A stretch of DNA of 25,328 nucleotides from CAZLBC01 sp964557575 (lineage in GTDB: Bacteria > Planctomycetota > Phycisphaerae > SM23-33). The translations under genes and the position numbers were made by a program. This document shows, one piece after another, positions 15,746-23,460 of this stretch. Under the pieces are notes generated by a model, which saw only the letters and a list, made by a program, of their open reading frames with translations, was not told the DNA's origin and searched no databases. The stretch spans positions 1 through 25,328 of the forward strand of contig CAZLBC010000072.1 in NCBI GenBank assembly GCA_964557575.1, written 5' to 3'. Position 1 is the first letter of the stretch. The number at the start of each line of letters is the position of its first letter.

Positions 15746-17467
15746 ATGGAGTATGCCATTCCCGAAACGCAGTACGCCGTCCAACTGGTGGGTCCCGACC
15801 GGCTCGAAATCAACCGGAAAAAACCGGTCATCACACCGACCGGGCACCAGGTGCTCGCGAAAGTGGAGGCGTGCGGGCTGTGTTTCAGCGACCTGAAGCT
15901 CCTGAAGCAGTTTTCCGATCACGCCCGCAAGGGGCGCGTCGAGGAACCGGTCGGCGTAACGCCGGAGGACCTGGCGGCCATGCCCCAGTACGTACCCGGC
16001 GACGCGCCCACGGTCCCCGGCCACGAGGCCTGTATCCGGATCGTGGCCGTCGGCGAGTCGGTGAGCCGCCACGCCCCCGGCGACCGCGCCCTGGTCCAGA
16101 CGGACTATCGCTGGCTGAAGCTGGCAAACTCCAACGCCTCGTTCGGGTACAACTTCGAGGGGGCCTTGCAGGAATACGTTCTCATGGACGAGCGGGTCAT
16201 CGTGGATCCCCGGAGCGGAGACAAATTCATGATCGCGGTGCCCGAGGGACGGTCGGCCTCGTCGATCGGCCTGATCGAGCCGTGGGCGTGCGTCGAGGAT
16301 TCCTACGTCGGGGAGGACCGGCGGACGGTTTTGCCCGACGGAAAGCTGCTGATCGTCGCCGAGGCCGGGCACGACCCCGCCTCGGTCGACAACGCCGTGG
16401 AGACGGGCGAGGGGCCGGCGGAGGTCATCGCCGTGTACGCCGACCCCGCACACGCCGAGCGCCTTGCGTTCCCGGGCGCGGGGCTGACCTGCATCCACGC
16501 CCCCGACATCCGGGACGAGATCGCCGGTCTCGCCGACCATGCCTTCGACGACATCATCTACTTCGGGGCCGACCCGGACACGGTCGAACGGCTCAACGAC
16601 AAGCTCGCCGCCGGCGGGATCATCAACGTGGTGCTCGGCGGCAAGACCCTCGGCCGGGACGTGAACATCTCCGTGGGGCGGATGCACTACGGCCTGACGC
16701 GGTGGATCGGCACACCCGGCACGGACGCCGGGACGTCATACGCCGCCGTCCCCCCCAGCGGCGAGTTCCGTGAAGGCGACCGGGTGCTGGTCATCGGCGC
16801 CGCCGGCCCCATGGGACAGATGCACGTGATCCGGGCACTGACCTGCGGTATCGACGGCGTCTCCGTGGTCGGCACCGACCTCGACGGCGACCGGCTCGCC
16901 GTCCTGGAAAGCAAGGTCCGCCCGATCGCGGACAACACCGGCGCCGCCATGACGCTGGTCAACCCGCAGGAGAACGCCGCCGCCGTGGCCGGCGGCTTCG
17001 ACTACTACGCCCTGATGGTGCCCGCGGCGCATTTCGTCGCCGACGCGATCGAGCAGGGCCGGGACGGGGCGATCATCAACATCTTCGCCGGCATCCCCGC
17101 CGGCGTTAAACAGCCGGTCAACCTCGATCGATACATCGCCGGCGGGATGTACCTGCTGGGCACCAGCGGCTCGGTCCTCCGCGACATGTACATCTGCCGG
17201 GACAAGGTGATCGCCGGCACGCTCGATACCGATCTCTCCGTGGACGCGGTCTGCGGGATCGCCGGTGCGGTCGCGGGCATCCGGGAGGTGGAGAACCGGG
17301 GCGTGGCCGGAAAGATCGTGGTCTACCCGGAACTGCGCGACATGGAACTCATCCGCCTCGCAGAGATGGCCGACCGCTACCCGACGGTGGCCGAAAAGCT
17401 CTCCAACGGCTGCTGGAACCCGGCGGCCGAAAGCGAGCTGCTCCGCGTCGCGGGCAGTGGTCTTTGA
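15746..17467 (+). CDS. MDR (zinc alcohol dehydrogenase-like) oxidoreductase with two Rossmann-like segments
   Basis: A 573-residue protein, far longer than typical MDR enzymes (about 340-410). The ATG at 15746 follows GAGGAGA by 6-7 nt and lies 20 bp after the aldolase/SDR stop. The N-terminal GroES-like domain (about 1-180) has CGLCFSD (Cys43, Cys46, Asp49), PGHE (His93) and EPWAC (Glu178), the usual positions of catalytic zinc ligands; I see no structural-zinc cysteine cluster. After it come two nucleotide-fold-like segments. The first (about 198-330) starts KLLIVAEAGHD and lacks a glycine fingerprint. The second (about 344-480) starts DRVLVIGAAGPMGQMH with an intact GxxGxxG and Asp378 after beta-2. 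SorE-type L-sorbose-1-phosphate reductases are the nearest relatives I can suggest. Its role is probably oxidation or reduction of a sugar or polyol phosphate in this pathway. Confidence 0.8.
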   Translation: MEYAIPETQYAVQLVGPDRLEINRKKPVITPTGHQVLAKVEACGLCFSDLKLLKQFSDHARKGRVEEPVGVTPEDLAAMPQYVPGDAPTVPGHEACIRIVAVGESVSRHAPGDRALVQTDYRWLKLANSNASFGYNFEGALQEYVLMDERVIVDPRSGDKFMIAVPEGRSASSIGLIEPWACVEDSYVGEDRRTVLPDGKLLIVAEAGHDPASVDNAVETGEGPAEVIAVYADPAHAERLAFPGAGLTCIHAPDIRDEIAGLADHAFDDIIYFGADPDTVERLNDKLAAGGIINVVLGGKTLGRDVNISVGRMHYGLTRWIGTPGTDAGTSYAAVPPSGEFREGDRVLVIGAAGPMGQMHVIRALTCGIDGVSVVGTDLDGDRLAVLESKVRPIADNTGAAMTLVNPQENAAAVAGGFDYYALMVPAAHFVADAIEQGRDGAIINIFAGIPAGVKQPVNLDRYIAGGMYLLGTSGSVLRDMYICRDKVIAGTLDTDLSVDAVCGIAGAVAGIREVENRGVAGKIVVYPELRDMELIRLAEMADRYPTVAEKLSNGCWNPAAESELLRVAGSGL

Positions 17468-17470
17468 TGT

Positions 17471-17509
17471 TGCATTTCGGTATGGACCTGCGAAAATGCA
17501 TTTCTTCTT
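17471..17509 (+). terminator. Probable intrinsic terminator of the E2-to-MDR operon
   Basis: TGCATTTCG (17471-17479) pairs with CGAAAATGCA (17491-17500) with one bulged A and an 11-nt loop, and is followed by TTTCTTCTT. It begins 3 bp after the MDR stop codon, a natural end for the operon, but the T-tract is interrupted. Confidence 0.45.
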
Positions 17510-17546
17510 GCCGTGAACGCCGGGCCGCCGACGCAGGAATGCCGTG

Positions 17547-17804
17547 ATGGTACTGCAATCAGCCGATACAAATCCCGAGGTGGAGAAAAGGCGGATAGCA
17601 CTGATCCGTCGCGCCACCGTCGCCGAACGTATCGCTCGGCTGCGATCATTATCGGCGACGACCGCCCGCCTTTCCCGGCGGGCGATTGCCCGGGCCAATC
17701 CGGACACGGGCGAACGGGAACGGGCCGTGCTGTTCGTATCGCTCCATTACGGCAGGGACCTGGCGAACCTGTTCCGCGCGTACCTGCAGGACGCGGCGCC
17801 ATGA
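17547..17804 (+). CDS. Small conserved-type protein paired with nucleotidyltransferase
   Basis: An 85-residue protein rich in Arg, Ala and Ser, predicted all-helical. I chose ATG 17547, with AGGA 8 nt upstream; a GTG directly before it is in frame. The layout (EKRRIALIRRATVAERIARLRSLSATT, then LSRRAIARANP, then VSLHYGRDLANLFRAYL at the end) resembles small uncharacterised proteins I have met directly upstream of nucleotidyltransferase genes in many bacteria; this is recollection, not a search result. Its TGA overlaps the ATG of the nucleotidyltransferase, so the two are translationally coupled. Function is unknown; a partner, regulator or antitoxin role is possible but unproven. Confidence 0.65.
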   Translation: MVLQSADTNPEVEKRRIALIRRATVAERIARLRSLSATTARLSRRAIARANPDTGERERAVLFVSLHYGRDLANLFRAYLQDAAP

Positions 17805-18388
17805 ACGAACCCGACATCCTCGCGGCGACCGGGCCGGTCGTGAACGCCTTCGAACAACTGGGAACCCGCTATTGCATCGGCGGCTCGATAGCCAGTTCGG
17901 CATACGGGATAGCCCGCTCAACGATGGACGTCGATATCGTTGCAGATGTTCAGCAGAAAGACGCCCGACCCTTCGCGGCCATGCTGGCGTCGGCATATTA
18001 TGTCGATGAAAAGATGATCGTCGATGCAATCAGAAGACGTTCGTCGTTCAACATTATCCATCTTGCCACCATGCTCAAAGTTGACGTGTTTATACTGCGG
18101 GACACCGCCTATGCGAAAGAAGTGTTACGGCGGGCACGAAAAGACACGCTGGACGAAGAGCAAACGGACGAGTTTTACCTGGTTTCACCGGAAGATATTA
18201 TCCTGGAAAAGCTCCGATGGTTTCGCTCGGGCGGCGAGGTGTCCGATCGCCAGTGGCATGACGTCCTGGGGGTCATCGCGGTACAGCAGGCGCACCTGGA
18301 CAGACACTATCTGGAAACATGGGCCGCTGAAATCGGGATATCCGATTTGCTGGAGAAGGCCTTTGGGGATGCGGAAACGGGAAGGTGA
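17801..18388 (+). CDS. Nucleotidyltransferase-fold protein (AbiEii/MenT-like or DUF6036-like)
   Basis: A 195-residue protein with the minimal nucleotidyltransferase motif: IGGSIASSAYG (GGS at 27-29), then a DVD pair (Asp43, Asp45) and a third acidic residue in LKVDVFIL (Asp95). A conserved SPEDIILEKLRWFR block follows. Such proteins transfer nucleotides to RNA, tRNA or protein, and several act as toxins of toxin-antitoxin or abortive-infection systems; others have no known role. The ATG overlaps the stop of the small upstream gene, and AGGA lies 9 nt before it. Base composition looks less GC-rich than in the dehydrogenase operon, and the pair has no evident link to it, so it may be a later insertion. 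No flanking repeats were found. Confidence 0.78.
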   Translation: MNEPDILAATGPVVNAFEQLGTRYCIGGSIASSAYGIARSTMDVDIVADVQQKDARPFAAMLASAYYVDEKMIVDAIRRRSSFNIIHLATMLKVDVFILRDTAYAKEVLRRARKDTLDEEQTDEFYLVSPEDIILEKLRWFRSGGEVSDRQWHDVLGVIAVQQAHLDRHYLETWAAEIGISDLLEKAFGDAETGR

Positions 18389-18454
18389 AAGCGGGGGGGC
18401 CTTCTTGAATCATATGCCGCGTCTTAGGGAAACATACCGGCGCTGTTGAAATAA

Positions 18455-18509
18455 CTCTCTCAGCAGTCCGCGAACACCTCGCGGGCCCGGTAGCTGCTGC
18501 GGACGAACG
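18455..18509. repeat. Copy 1 of 55-bp exact duplicate flanking an N gap (assembly overlap)
   Basis: These 55 bases are identical to 18610-18664 and encode the last 16 codons and stop of lipoyl synthase. They end at the first N. Two contig ends sharing a k-mer-length overlap, joined by a nominal 100-N gap, explain this best; it is not a biological repeat. Confidence 0.85.
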
Positions 18510-18609
18510 NNNNNNNNNNNNNNNNNNNNNNNNNNNNNNNNNNNNNNNNNNNNNNNNNNNNNNNNNNNNNNNNNNNNNNNNNNNNNNNNNNNNNNNNNNN
18601 NNNNNNNNN
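18510..18609. other. Assembly gap, 100 N
   Basis: Exactly 100 N between two identical 55-bp ends. The real gap is probably negative: removing the Ns and one copy would give a continuous sequence with 71 bp between the nucleotidyltransferase stop and the lipA stop. Confidence 0.95.
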
Positions 18610-18664
18610 CTCTCTCAGCAGTCCGCGAACACCTCGCGGGCCCGGTAGCTGCTGCGGACGAACG
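18610..18664. repeat. Copy 2 of the 55-bp duplicate (true 3' end of lipA)
   Basis: Identical to 18455-18509. This copy is continuous with the rest of the lipoyl synthase gene. Confidence 0.85.
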
Positions 18665-19535
18665 GCCCCGACGCGACGGAGAGGAACCCCATTGCCGCCG
18701 CCGCCGCCTTCATCTCGTCGAACGCGGCCGGTTCCACGAACCGCGCGACGGGGTAATGGCCCGCGGACGGCGCGAGGTACTGGCCGATCGTGAGGATCGC
18801 GCACCCCGCCTCCCGCAGGTCCCGCATGACCGATTCGACCTCCGCGCGGGTCTCCCCGAGGCCGACCATCAGGCCGCTCTTGGTGTAGAGCCGCTTTCCG
18901 TCTCCCCGCCCCCGCCGCCCGGCATGGCGCAGTACGCCGAGGCTGCGGGCGTAGTCGGCGGCCGGGCGGATCGCCGGGTAAAGCCGCGGGACGGTCTCGA
19001 CGTTGTGGTTGAACACGTCGGGAGCGGCATCGAGGACCGTGTCAATCGCCCCGCGGTCGCCGCGAAAGTCCGGGGTCAGCACCTCGACCTGCGCCTCCGG
19101 CAGCCGCCGCCGGACCGCGGCGATGGTGCGGGCGAAGTGGCCGGCGCCCCCGTCCGGCAGGTCGTCGCGGGTCACGGAGGTGATCACCACGTACGACAGG
19201 TCCATCCGGGCGGCGGCCTCGGCGACGGCCGCCGGCTCGTCGGCCCGGGGCGGCCCGGGGTCCTCATTGGGAATCGCGCAGAACCGGCAGTCCCGGGTGC
19301 ACGTACTGCCGAGAATCAGGAAGGTCGCCGTCCCGCAGGCATAGCACTCCCCGCGGTTCGGGCAGTGGGCCCCGTCGCAGACGGTGGCGAGGTCGAGGTC
19401 GTCGAGGAGGGCGCGGACGCCGTTGACCCTGCCGGCCGCGGAGCCGGCCGGCAGTCGCCGCTTCAGCCACGCCGGCAGCCGGCGGGCCGGTTTTTGCGTA
19501 TCGTTCTTCAGGGTGGATTCTCCGGCGCTGCGCAT
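18615..19535 (-). CDS. lipA: Lipoyl synthase
   Basis: A 306-residue radical-SAM enzyme that inserts two sulfurs into the octanoyl group attached to lipoyl domains. Both iron-sulfur clusters are visible: the auxiliary cluster cysteines Cys53, Cys58 and Cys64 (CDGAHCPNRGEC) and the radical-SAM motif CTRDCRFC (Cys79, Cys83, Cys86). GTATFLILG lies between them and the C-terminal RSSY (about 294-297) supplies the serine ligand of the auxiliary cluster. Length is normal. No strong Shine-Dalgarno precedes the ATG at 19535, so the start is less certain than the product. It converges on the dehydrogenase operon side and is the natural partner for the E2 Lys55. No lipB or lplA is present, so the octanoyl or lipoyl transferase must be encoded elsewhere. 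Confidence 0.96.
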   Translation of the reverse strand: MRSAGESTLKNDTQKPARRLPAWLKRRLPAGSAAGRVNGVRALLDDLDLATVCDGAHCPNRGECYACGTATFLILGSTCTRDCRFCAIPNEDPGPPRADEPAAVAEAAARMDLSYVVITSVTRDDLPDGGAGHFARTIAAVRRRLPEAQVEVLTPDFRGDRGAIDTVLDAAPDVFNHNVETVPRLYPAIRPAADYARSLGVLRHAGRRGRGDGKRLYTKSGLMVGLGETRAEVESVMRDLREAGCAILTIGQYLAPSAGHYPVARFVEPAAFDEMKAAAAAMGFLSVASGPFVRSSYRAREVFADC

Positions 19536-19683
19536 ACACGATGCTGGAGTGGGTTAAGGAACCGGGGTCATGTTACACGAAAAAAACGGTTGACGCGAGA
19601 TGCCGGCCGGCCGTTATACGTCTCAGCCCCACCGCAAAAGTGATTCAGTATCTCCCCCCTGCGACGCAACCGGCTCCCGGCCG

Positions 19684-20521
19684 TTACTCCCACATCGCCT
19701 CGTATGCCGCGTCCGGGTGCTTCGGCTTGTAGCCGTGGGCGGGATCGACGCAGGAGGTCCCGTACGTGGCGATCTGGAACCGGTAGAAGTCCTTGTAGTC
19801 CGCCCACCCCTCCGGGCGGTAGTGGCTGCTGTTATGAACTCTGTTCTTTTCGATGCCGGCCGCGATCGTCCCCTCGCCCTCCCAGCGCCAGAGACGGGCC
19901 GAGCCGTCGGCGAAGGTCGCGGTCATCCCGTTGGCGTGCCGGATCGGCGGGTCGTCCCACCACTCCTCNNNNNNNNNNNNNNNNNNNNNNNNNNNNNNNN
20001 NNNNNNNNNNNNNNNNNNNNNNNNNNNNNNNNNNNNNNNNNNNNNNNNNNNNNNNNNNNNNNNNNNNNCTGCCACCCCCGGCCGTTCATGGAGTCCATGA
20101 TCTCGTAGGTGACCATGTCGCCCGGGAAGCCGGTGGGGCACCGGTAGACGTCTATGTCGTTGATGTACGGATAGAGGGTGCCGTACTTGATCGCGTCGAT
20201 CTGCTCCTTCTCGGGGATCTGCTTCCCCTCATCATATTTATTGTGCCAGGCCTTGCCCAGCCACTGCTCCTTTACGTTCGGTATCCGCCACGGCAACTGG
20301 TCGACCTCGTACCCCCCCTCGCCGTTGACGAGCTTGCCGTCGTGGTCGAACGTGAACTCCATCCAGGCCATCGACAACTGCCGCATGTTCGCCAGGCAAC
20401 TGACGTGCTGCAGGGGGACGTACATCTTAAAAACAGACGGCAGCATCATGGCGACCAGCAGTATGATTATCGCCATGACGACCAGCAACTCGACCAGCGT
20501 AAAACCCCGTTTTCGAGCCAT
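19684..20521 (-). CDS. Pseudopilin-type protein (prepilin N-methylation motif; H/DG C-terminus), interrupted by assembly gap
   Basis: The N-terminal part (20521 down to 20069) starts MARKRGFTLVELLVV, a type IV prepilin/type II secretion cleavage-methylation site (cleavage after Gly6, Glu at +5 of the mature protein), followed by one hydrophobic helix and a globular domain with SCLANMRQLSMAW and YRCPTGFPGD. After 100 N the C-terminal part resumes with EEWWDDPPIRHANG and TATFADGSARLW, the His/DG motif of the large pseudopilin-like families abundant in PVC bacteria. The two parts differ in frame across the Ns, which only reflects the arbitrary gap size. AGGAGA lies 7 nt before the ATG. On the minus strand a perfect TATAAT (20591-20596) gives a plausible promoter. 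Function is unknown; surface display or secretion is likely. Confidence 0.85.
19969..20068. other. Assembly gap, 100 N, inside the pseudopilin gene
   Basis: Exactly 100 N. Unlike the first gap I see no identical sequence at the two edges, so the missing length is unknown. Confidence 0.95.
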
Positions 20522-20783
20522 CGGTTCATCTCCTGTACGCGCACGTCCGGCGCTTGCAACGGGCGCGTGCGCCCATACGTACGCTACATCATTATACTTA
20601 ATGCTTTCAGGACGGCCTTGACATAATCACTGTTCTGTAGCACTATTTCACAATTGCGTTTGCGAGCGTAGACGCTTATCATCTTACACGGGCACAACGG
20701 CCGTCTATACTAATTATAGGCATCTACCGGGTGAATCGAAAAGTATATTTCCAGCAGAAAGCGAAAAACAAGCTTTCGTCTGG
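20522..20783. promoter_or_regulatory. AT-richer divergent region between two pseudopilin-type genes
   Basis: On the minus strand TATAAT (20591-20596) could serve the pseudopilin gene, with a leader whose first part can form a hairpin (arms GCGCACG 20539-20545 and CGTGCGC 20566-20572). On the plus strand two candidate promoters appear: TTGACA (20618-20623) with CACTAT (20641-20646), and CTTACA (20683-20688) with TATACT (20706-20711), each with a 17-bp spacer. No N-terminal pilin coding segment is found here for the plus-strand gene. Confidence 0.4.
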
Positions 20784-21485
20784 GTGGGCCTGCTCGCCAA
20801 CAAGGCCAACTGTCCCGACCTGTTCATCTGCCCGGAGGATCGGTGGCCGACCATCGCCCCGGAGGCCCGGATCAGGGTGCTGAGTTTCAACAATTCCACG
20901 TTCCTGCACTACATGGCGATGGAGCAGGGACCGCTGACGCTGAAAAAGAACGAGCAGGGTACCCCCGGCCAGCCGGGCTACCGTTACGACCTGTGGTTCG
21001 AGGACATCCGGCCCGGCGGCGGCGACATGGACTACGACGACTTCCGCGTGCACGTCGAGGTCCTCGACGAGGAAAATATCGAGGTCTCCTGCTACAAGGG
21101 ATCGGCGGGCTATCACTTCTACGTCGAGAACGGCGCGCGGGAAACGGTGATATTCGACGTGGGCCGGAAAGACAGCAACGGGTCGGCGATCATCACCGCC
21201 GGCAGATCCAGCTACGCGATCAACTCCCTCGGCGTGATCATGGCCAGCCGCAAGGCCCCCGCCGATACCATATTGTTACTCGACTACGACCACACCACCA
21301 CCGCCGAACCGGACGTGGACGACTGGACGGAATGGGAGGGCACCGACGGCGTGGTGACCTTCGCCCGGCACAACCGCAGGATCAACACCCTGTTCCGCGA
21401 CGGCTCGGTGCAGCAGATGCATCCCCACGTCATCGACCCGGTGCTGCTGGAGACGGTCATGGAGTACTGGGGCGAGCGCCCGTGA
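20784..21485 (+). CDS. Pseudopilin-like protein lacking the N-terminal prepilin segment (probably 5' truncated)
   Basis: A 233-codon ORF starting at GTG 20784, with no Shine-Dalgarno. The frame is open further upstream to 20622 with no ATG, and family-like sequence seems to begin before the GTG (AFVWVGLLANKANCPDLFICPED). The C-terminal half ends with FARHNRRINTLFRDGSVQQMHP, the His/DG motif of the pseudopilin families. In the middle is an acidic stretch (DIRPGGGDMDYDDFRVHVEV) and a beta-rich segment. The GFTLVELL methylation site and membrane helix that should precede such a domain are missing in all plus-strand frames upstream. It is therefore either a 5'-deleted pseudogene, a misassembled junction, or a stand-alone C-terminal domain with an unusual start. 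It is divergent to the intact-looking pseudopilin gene. Confidence 0.55.
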   Translation: MGLLANKANCPDLFICPEDRWPTIAPEARIRVLSFNNSTFLHYMAMEQGPLTLKKNEQGTPGQPGYRYDLWFEDIRPGGGDMDYDDFRVHVEVLDEENIEVSCYKGSAGYHFYVENGARETVIFDVGRKDSNGSAIITAGRSSYAINSLGVIMASRKAPADTILLLDYDHTTTAEPDVDDWTEWEGTDGVVTFARHNRRINTLFRDGSVQQMHPHVIDPVLLETVMEYWGERP

Positions 21486-21518
21486 CGAACGCCCGCCGCC
21501 GCCCGCCGCCGGCCTGAA

Positions 21519-23372
21519 TCACCCGAAGCACGAGAGATAATAGCCCCCGGCCCGCTTGACGTAGTTGTCCTTCGCGTTTTTCATCGCCGCCCTGGCGGCC
21601 GCCACGGCCTCCGCGCCGCCTTCCTTCATCGACTGGAGGGTGTTGATCGCGTGCAGCCGGGCCGTGCCGACAGCCGATTTCTCCAGCACCCCCAGTATCG
21701 CCGGGAGGCCCAGGTCCTTTTTTCCCATGACGCAGAGGGCCTCCCCGGCGGCCACCCTGACGTCGGGCGCCTCGTCGGCCAGGAGTGTCTTCAGCGGCTC
21801 GACGGCCTTCGCCGCCTTCTTCCCCAGGCAGATGCAGCCGGTGGCCGCCCAGTAGCGGACCGCGGAATCCTCGTGTGTCATTCTCTCGATCAGGGCCCCG
21901 AGACACGCCGGGTCGAGGCAGGTGGCCATTTCTGCGGTCTGAATGGCGTCTTCCAGGGGGAAGGATTGATCGTGGACCAGTTCGAAAACGGTGCGGCCCT
22001 TGGCTTCCGCCCGGCGGACCATCTCCCCCTCCGGCAGAAAGCCGGTGTCCCGCACCGCCTTGAGGTGCTCGATGTTCGCCTTCCGCATCCGCTTGAGAAT
22101 GTCCGCTTTCGACGTGTCGCCGGCCAGGTTCTTTACCGTCCAGGGATCGGCCTTAACGTCGTAGAGTTCCTCGGGAGGCTTTGTTCCCCAGAACCGGCTT
22201 TGGATCTTATTGCACGTTCCCTCCCGGTGCGCCTTCTCCCAGGCGCGCGTGGACTGGGCCTTCCAGAGGTAATTCAGGTGCTGTCCCCATATCCGGTGGG
22301 GCATGTAGTTGCGTATGTACAGGTAGCGCTTCCCGCGCACGCCCCGCATCATGTCGTACCGCTCGTCCATGCGCCCCCTGAAAAGGTAGACGTATTCCCG
22401 CGGATCGGTCTTCTGGGGGCCCAGGAACGGTTCTCCCTGCATGTGGTCGGGTATCGTGACCCCGGCAAGGCTGAGGAGGGTCGGGGTGAAGTCGACGAAA
22501 CTGACCGGCCGGTCCTCGCGGCCGCCGGCTTGTGCCGGGGCCAGGTGACGGTACTTTTTCGGAAACCTGATCATCAGGGGAACGCGGGTGCCGGTATCGA
22601 AGAGGAACCGCTTGCTCCGGGGCAGTATGCCCCCGTGATCGCCGTAGAAGAACACGATCGTGCTGTCGGCAAGCCCGTTCTGTTCAAGTTCGGCGAGTAT
22701 CCGCCCGACCCGGCCGTCCATCGTGTGGATGCTGTCGTACAGTTCGGCCCGGTCCTGCCTGATATCCGCGATATCCGGATGGTACGGCGGCAGGGTCACC
22801 TTCGCCGGATCGGTGGCGGTCTTCTTGGAATCCGGGTGGATGGTCGACTCGTGGGTGGTCGTCAGGTTGAATATCGCGAAAAAGGGCTGGTCGTCTTTGC
22901 GGTTCTTGTAGTGGGCCTTCCGGCCGCACTGGTCCCACGCGCCATTCCAGTTACCGGCGGTGTTGTAGTCGGTCTTGCTGCAGTTCGTGCAGTAGTACCC
23001 CGCCTCCCGGAGATATGCCGGGTAGAAGCGAAACTCCTTCGGCCGGCCATAGCGGCTCCGCATGTGCTGGCAGCCGACGCTGCTGGCGTACATGCCGGTG
23101 ATCAGCGTGAACCGGGCCGGGGCGCAGACCGGCACGTTGGCGAAGGCGTTTTCGTAGAGTACGCCCTCCCCCGCGAATGCATCCAGGTTCGGCGTGCGGG
23201 CGGTCTTGTCTTTGTAGCAGCCGAGGCGGGGGCTGAGATCCTCGGCGGTAATCCACAGGATGTTCGGCCGCGGGGGCTTCGGCGCCGCCCCGGACGAGCC
23301 GGTCGACAGCACGGCCCCGGCGGTCCCGGCGCATGCCGCATGCATGAAACGTCTGCGGGAAAGTGAGTCCAT
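21519..23372 (-). CDS. Sulfatase (S1 family, formylglycine type) with C-terminal HEAT-like repeats
   Basis: A 617-residue exported sulfatase. The start at 23372 has AGGAG 7 nt upstream and yields a twin-arginine-like leader (SRRRFMHAACAG); the longer ORF to 23435 lacks support. Metal ligands and catalytic sites are visible: ITAEDLSP (Glu44, Asp45), the CxPxR maturation motif CAPAR (Cys83, converted to formylglycine; Arg87), THEST (His174) and FFYGDHGG (Asp245, His246). From about residue 480 the tail has helical repeats (AVRYWAATGCICLG, DVRVAAGEALCVMG) of the HEAT type seen in many PVC sulfatases, possibly for protein contacts. A maturation enzyme is not encoded here. The gene follows the SMP-30 lipoprotein by 88 bp on the same strand. 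It would desulfate a polysaccharide; the exact sugar cannot be told. Confidence 0.92.
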   Translation of the reverse strand: MDSLSRRRFMHAACAGTAGAVLSTGSSGAAPKPPRPNILWITAEDLSPRLGCYKDKTARTPNLDAFAGEGVLYENAFANVPVCAPARFTLITGMYASSVGCQHMRSRYGRPKEFRFYPAYLREAGYYCTNCSKTDYNTAGNWNGAWDQCGRKAHYKNRKDDQPFFAIFNLTTTHESTIHPDSKKTATDPAKVTLPPYHPDIADIRQDRAELYDSIHTMDGRVGRILAELEQNGLADSTIVFFYGDHGGILPRSKRFLFDTGTRVPLMIRFPKKYRHLAPAQAGGREDRPVSFVDFTPTLLSLAGVTIPDHMQGEPFLGPQKTDPREYVYLFRGRMDERYDMMRGVRGKRYLYIRNYMPHRIWGQHLNYLWKAQSTRAWEKAHREGTCNKIQSRFWGTKPPEELYDVKADPWTVKNLAGDTSKADILKRMRKANIEHLKAVRDTGFLPEGEMVRRAEAKGRTVFELVHDQSFPLEDAIQTAEMATCLDPACLGALIERMTHEDSAVRYWAATGCICLGKKAAKAVEPLKTLLADEAPDVRVAAGEALCVMGKKDLGLPAILGVLEKSAVGTARLHAINTLQSMKEGGAEAVAAARAAMKNAKDNYVKRAGGYYLSCFG

Positions 23373-23460
23373 CGCGCTTCTCCTAACCGTGTGGCGAAGG
23401 GATACCCGTTCTGGATAACCGGTATCGGTGTACAATGCAAGGGCGCGGAAAACCGCAAAC

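Noticed and set aside
15611..16687. Minus-strand ORF of 358 codons opposite the MDR gene
   Set aside because: Mirror of the GC-rich coding frame; no motif and no start context.
18455..18664. Direct repeats flanking a gap as target-site duplication of a mobile element
   Set aside because: The repeat is the end of lipA itself, is 55 bp long and abuts a nominal 100-N gap; an assembly overlap explains it fully.
21486..21518. GC-rich GCCCGCCGCC tandem motif between converging genes as terminator or repeat array
   Set aside because: Two short copies only, no stem-loop with T-run, and consistent with local base composition.
23401..23426. GATACC/GGTATC inverted repeat between the lactonase and sulfatase genes as operator
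   Set aside because: Only 6-bp arms with a 14-bp gap, single occurrence and no associated regulator; too weak to call.
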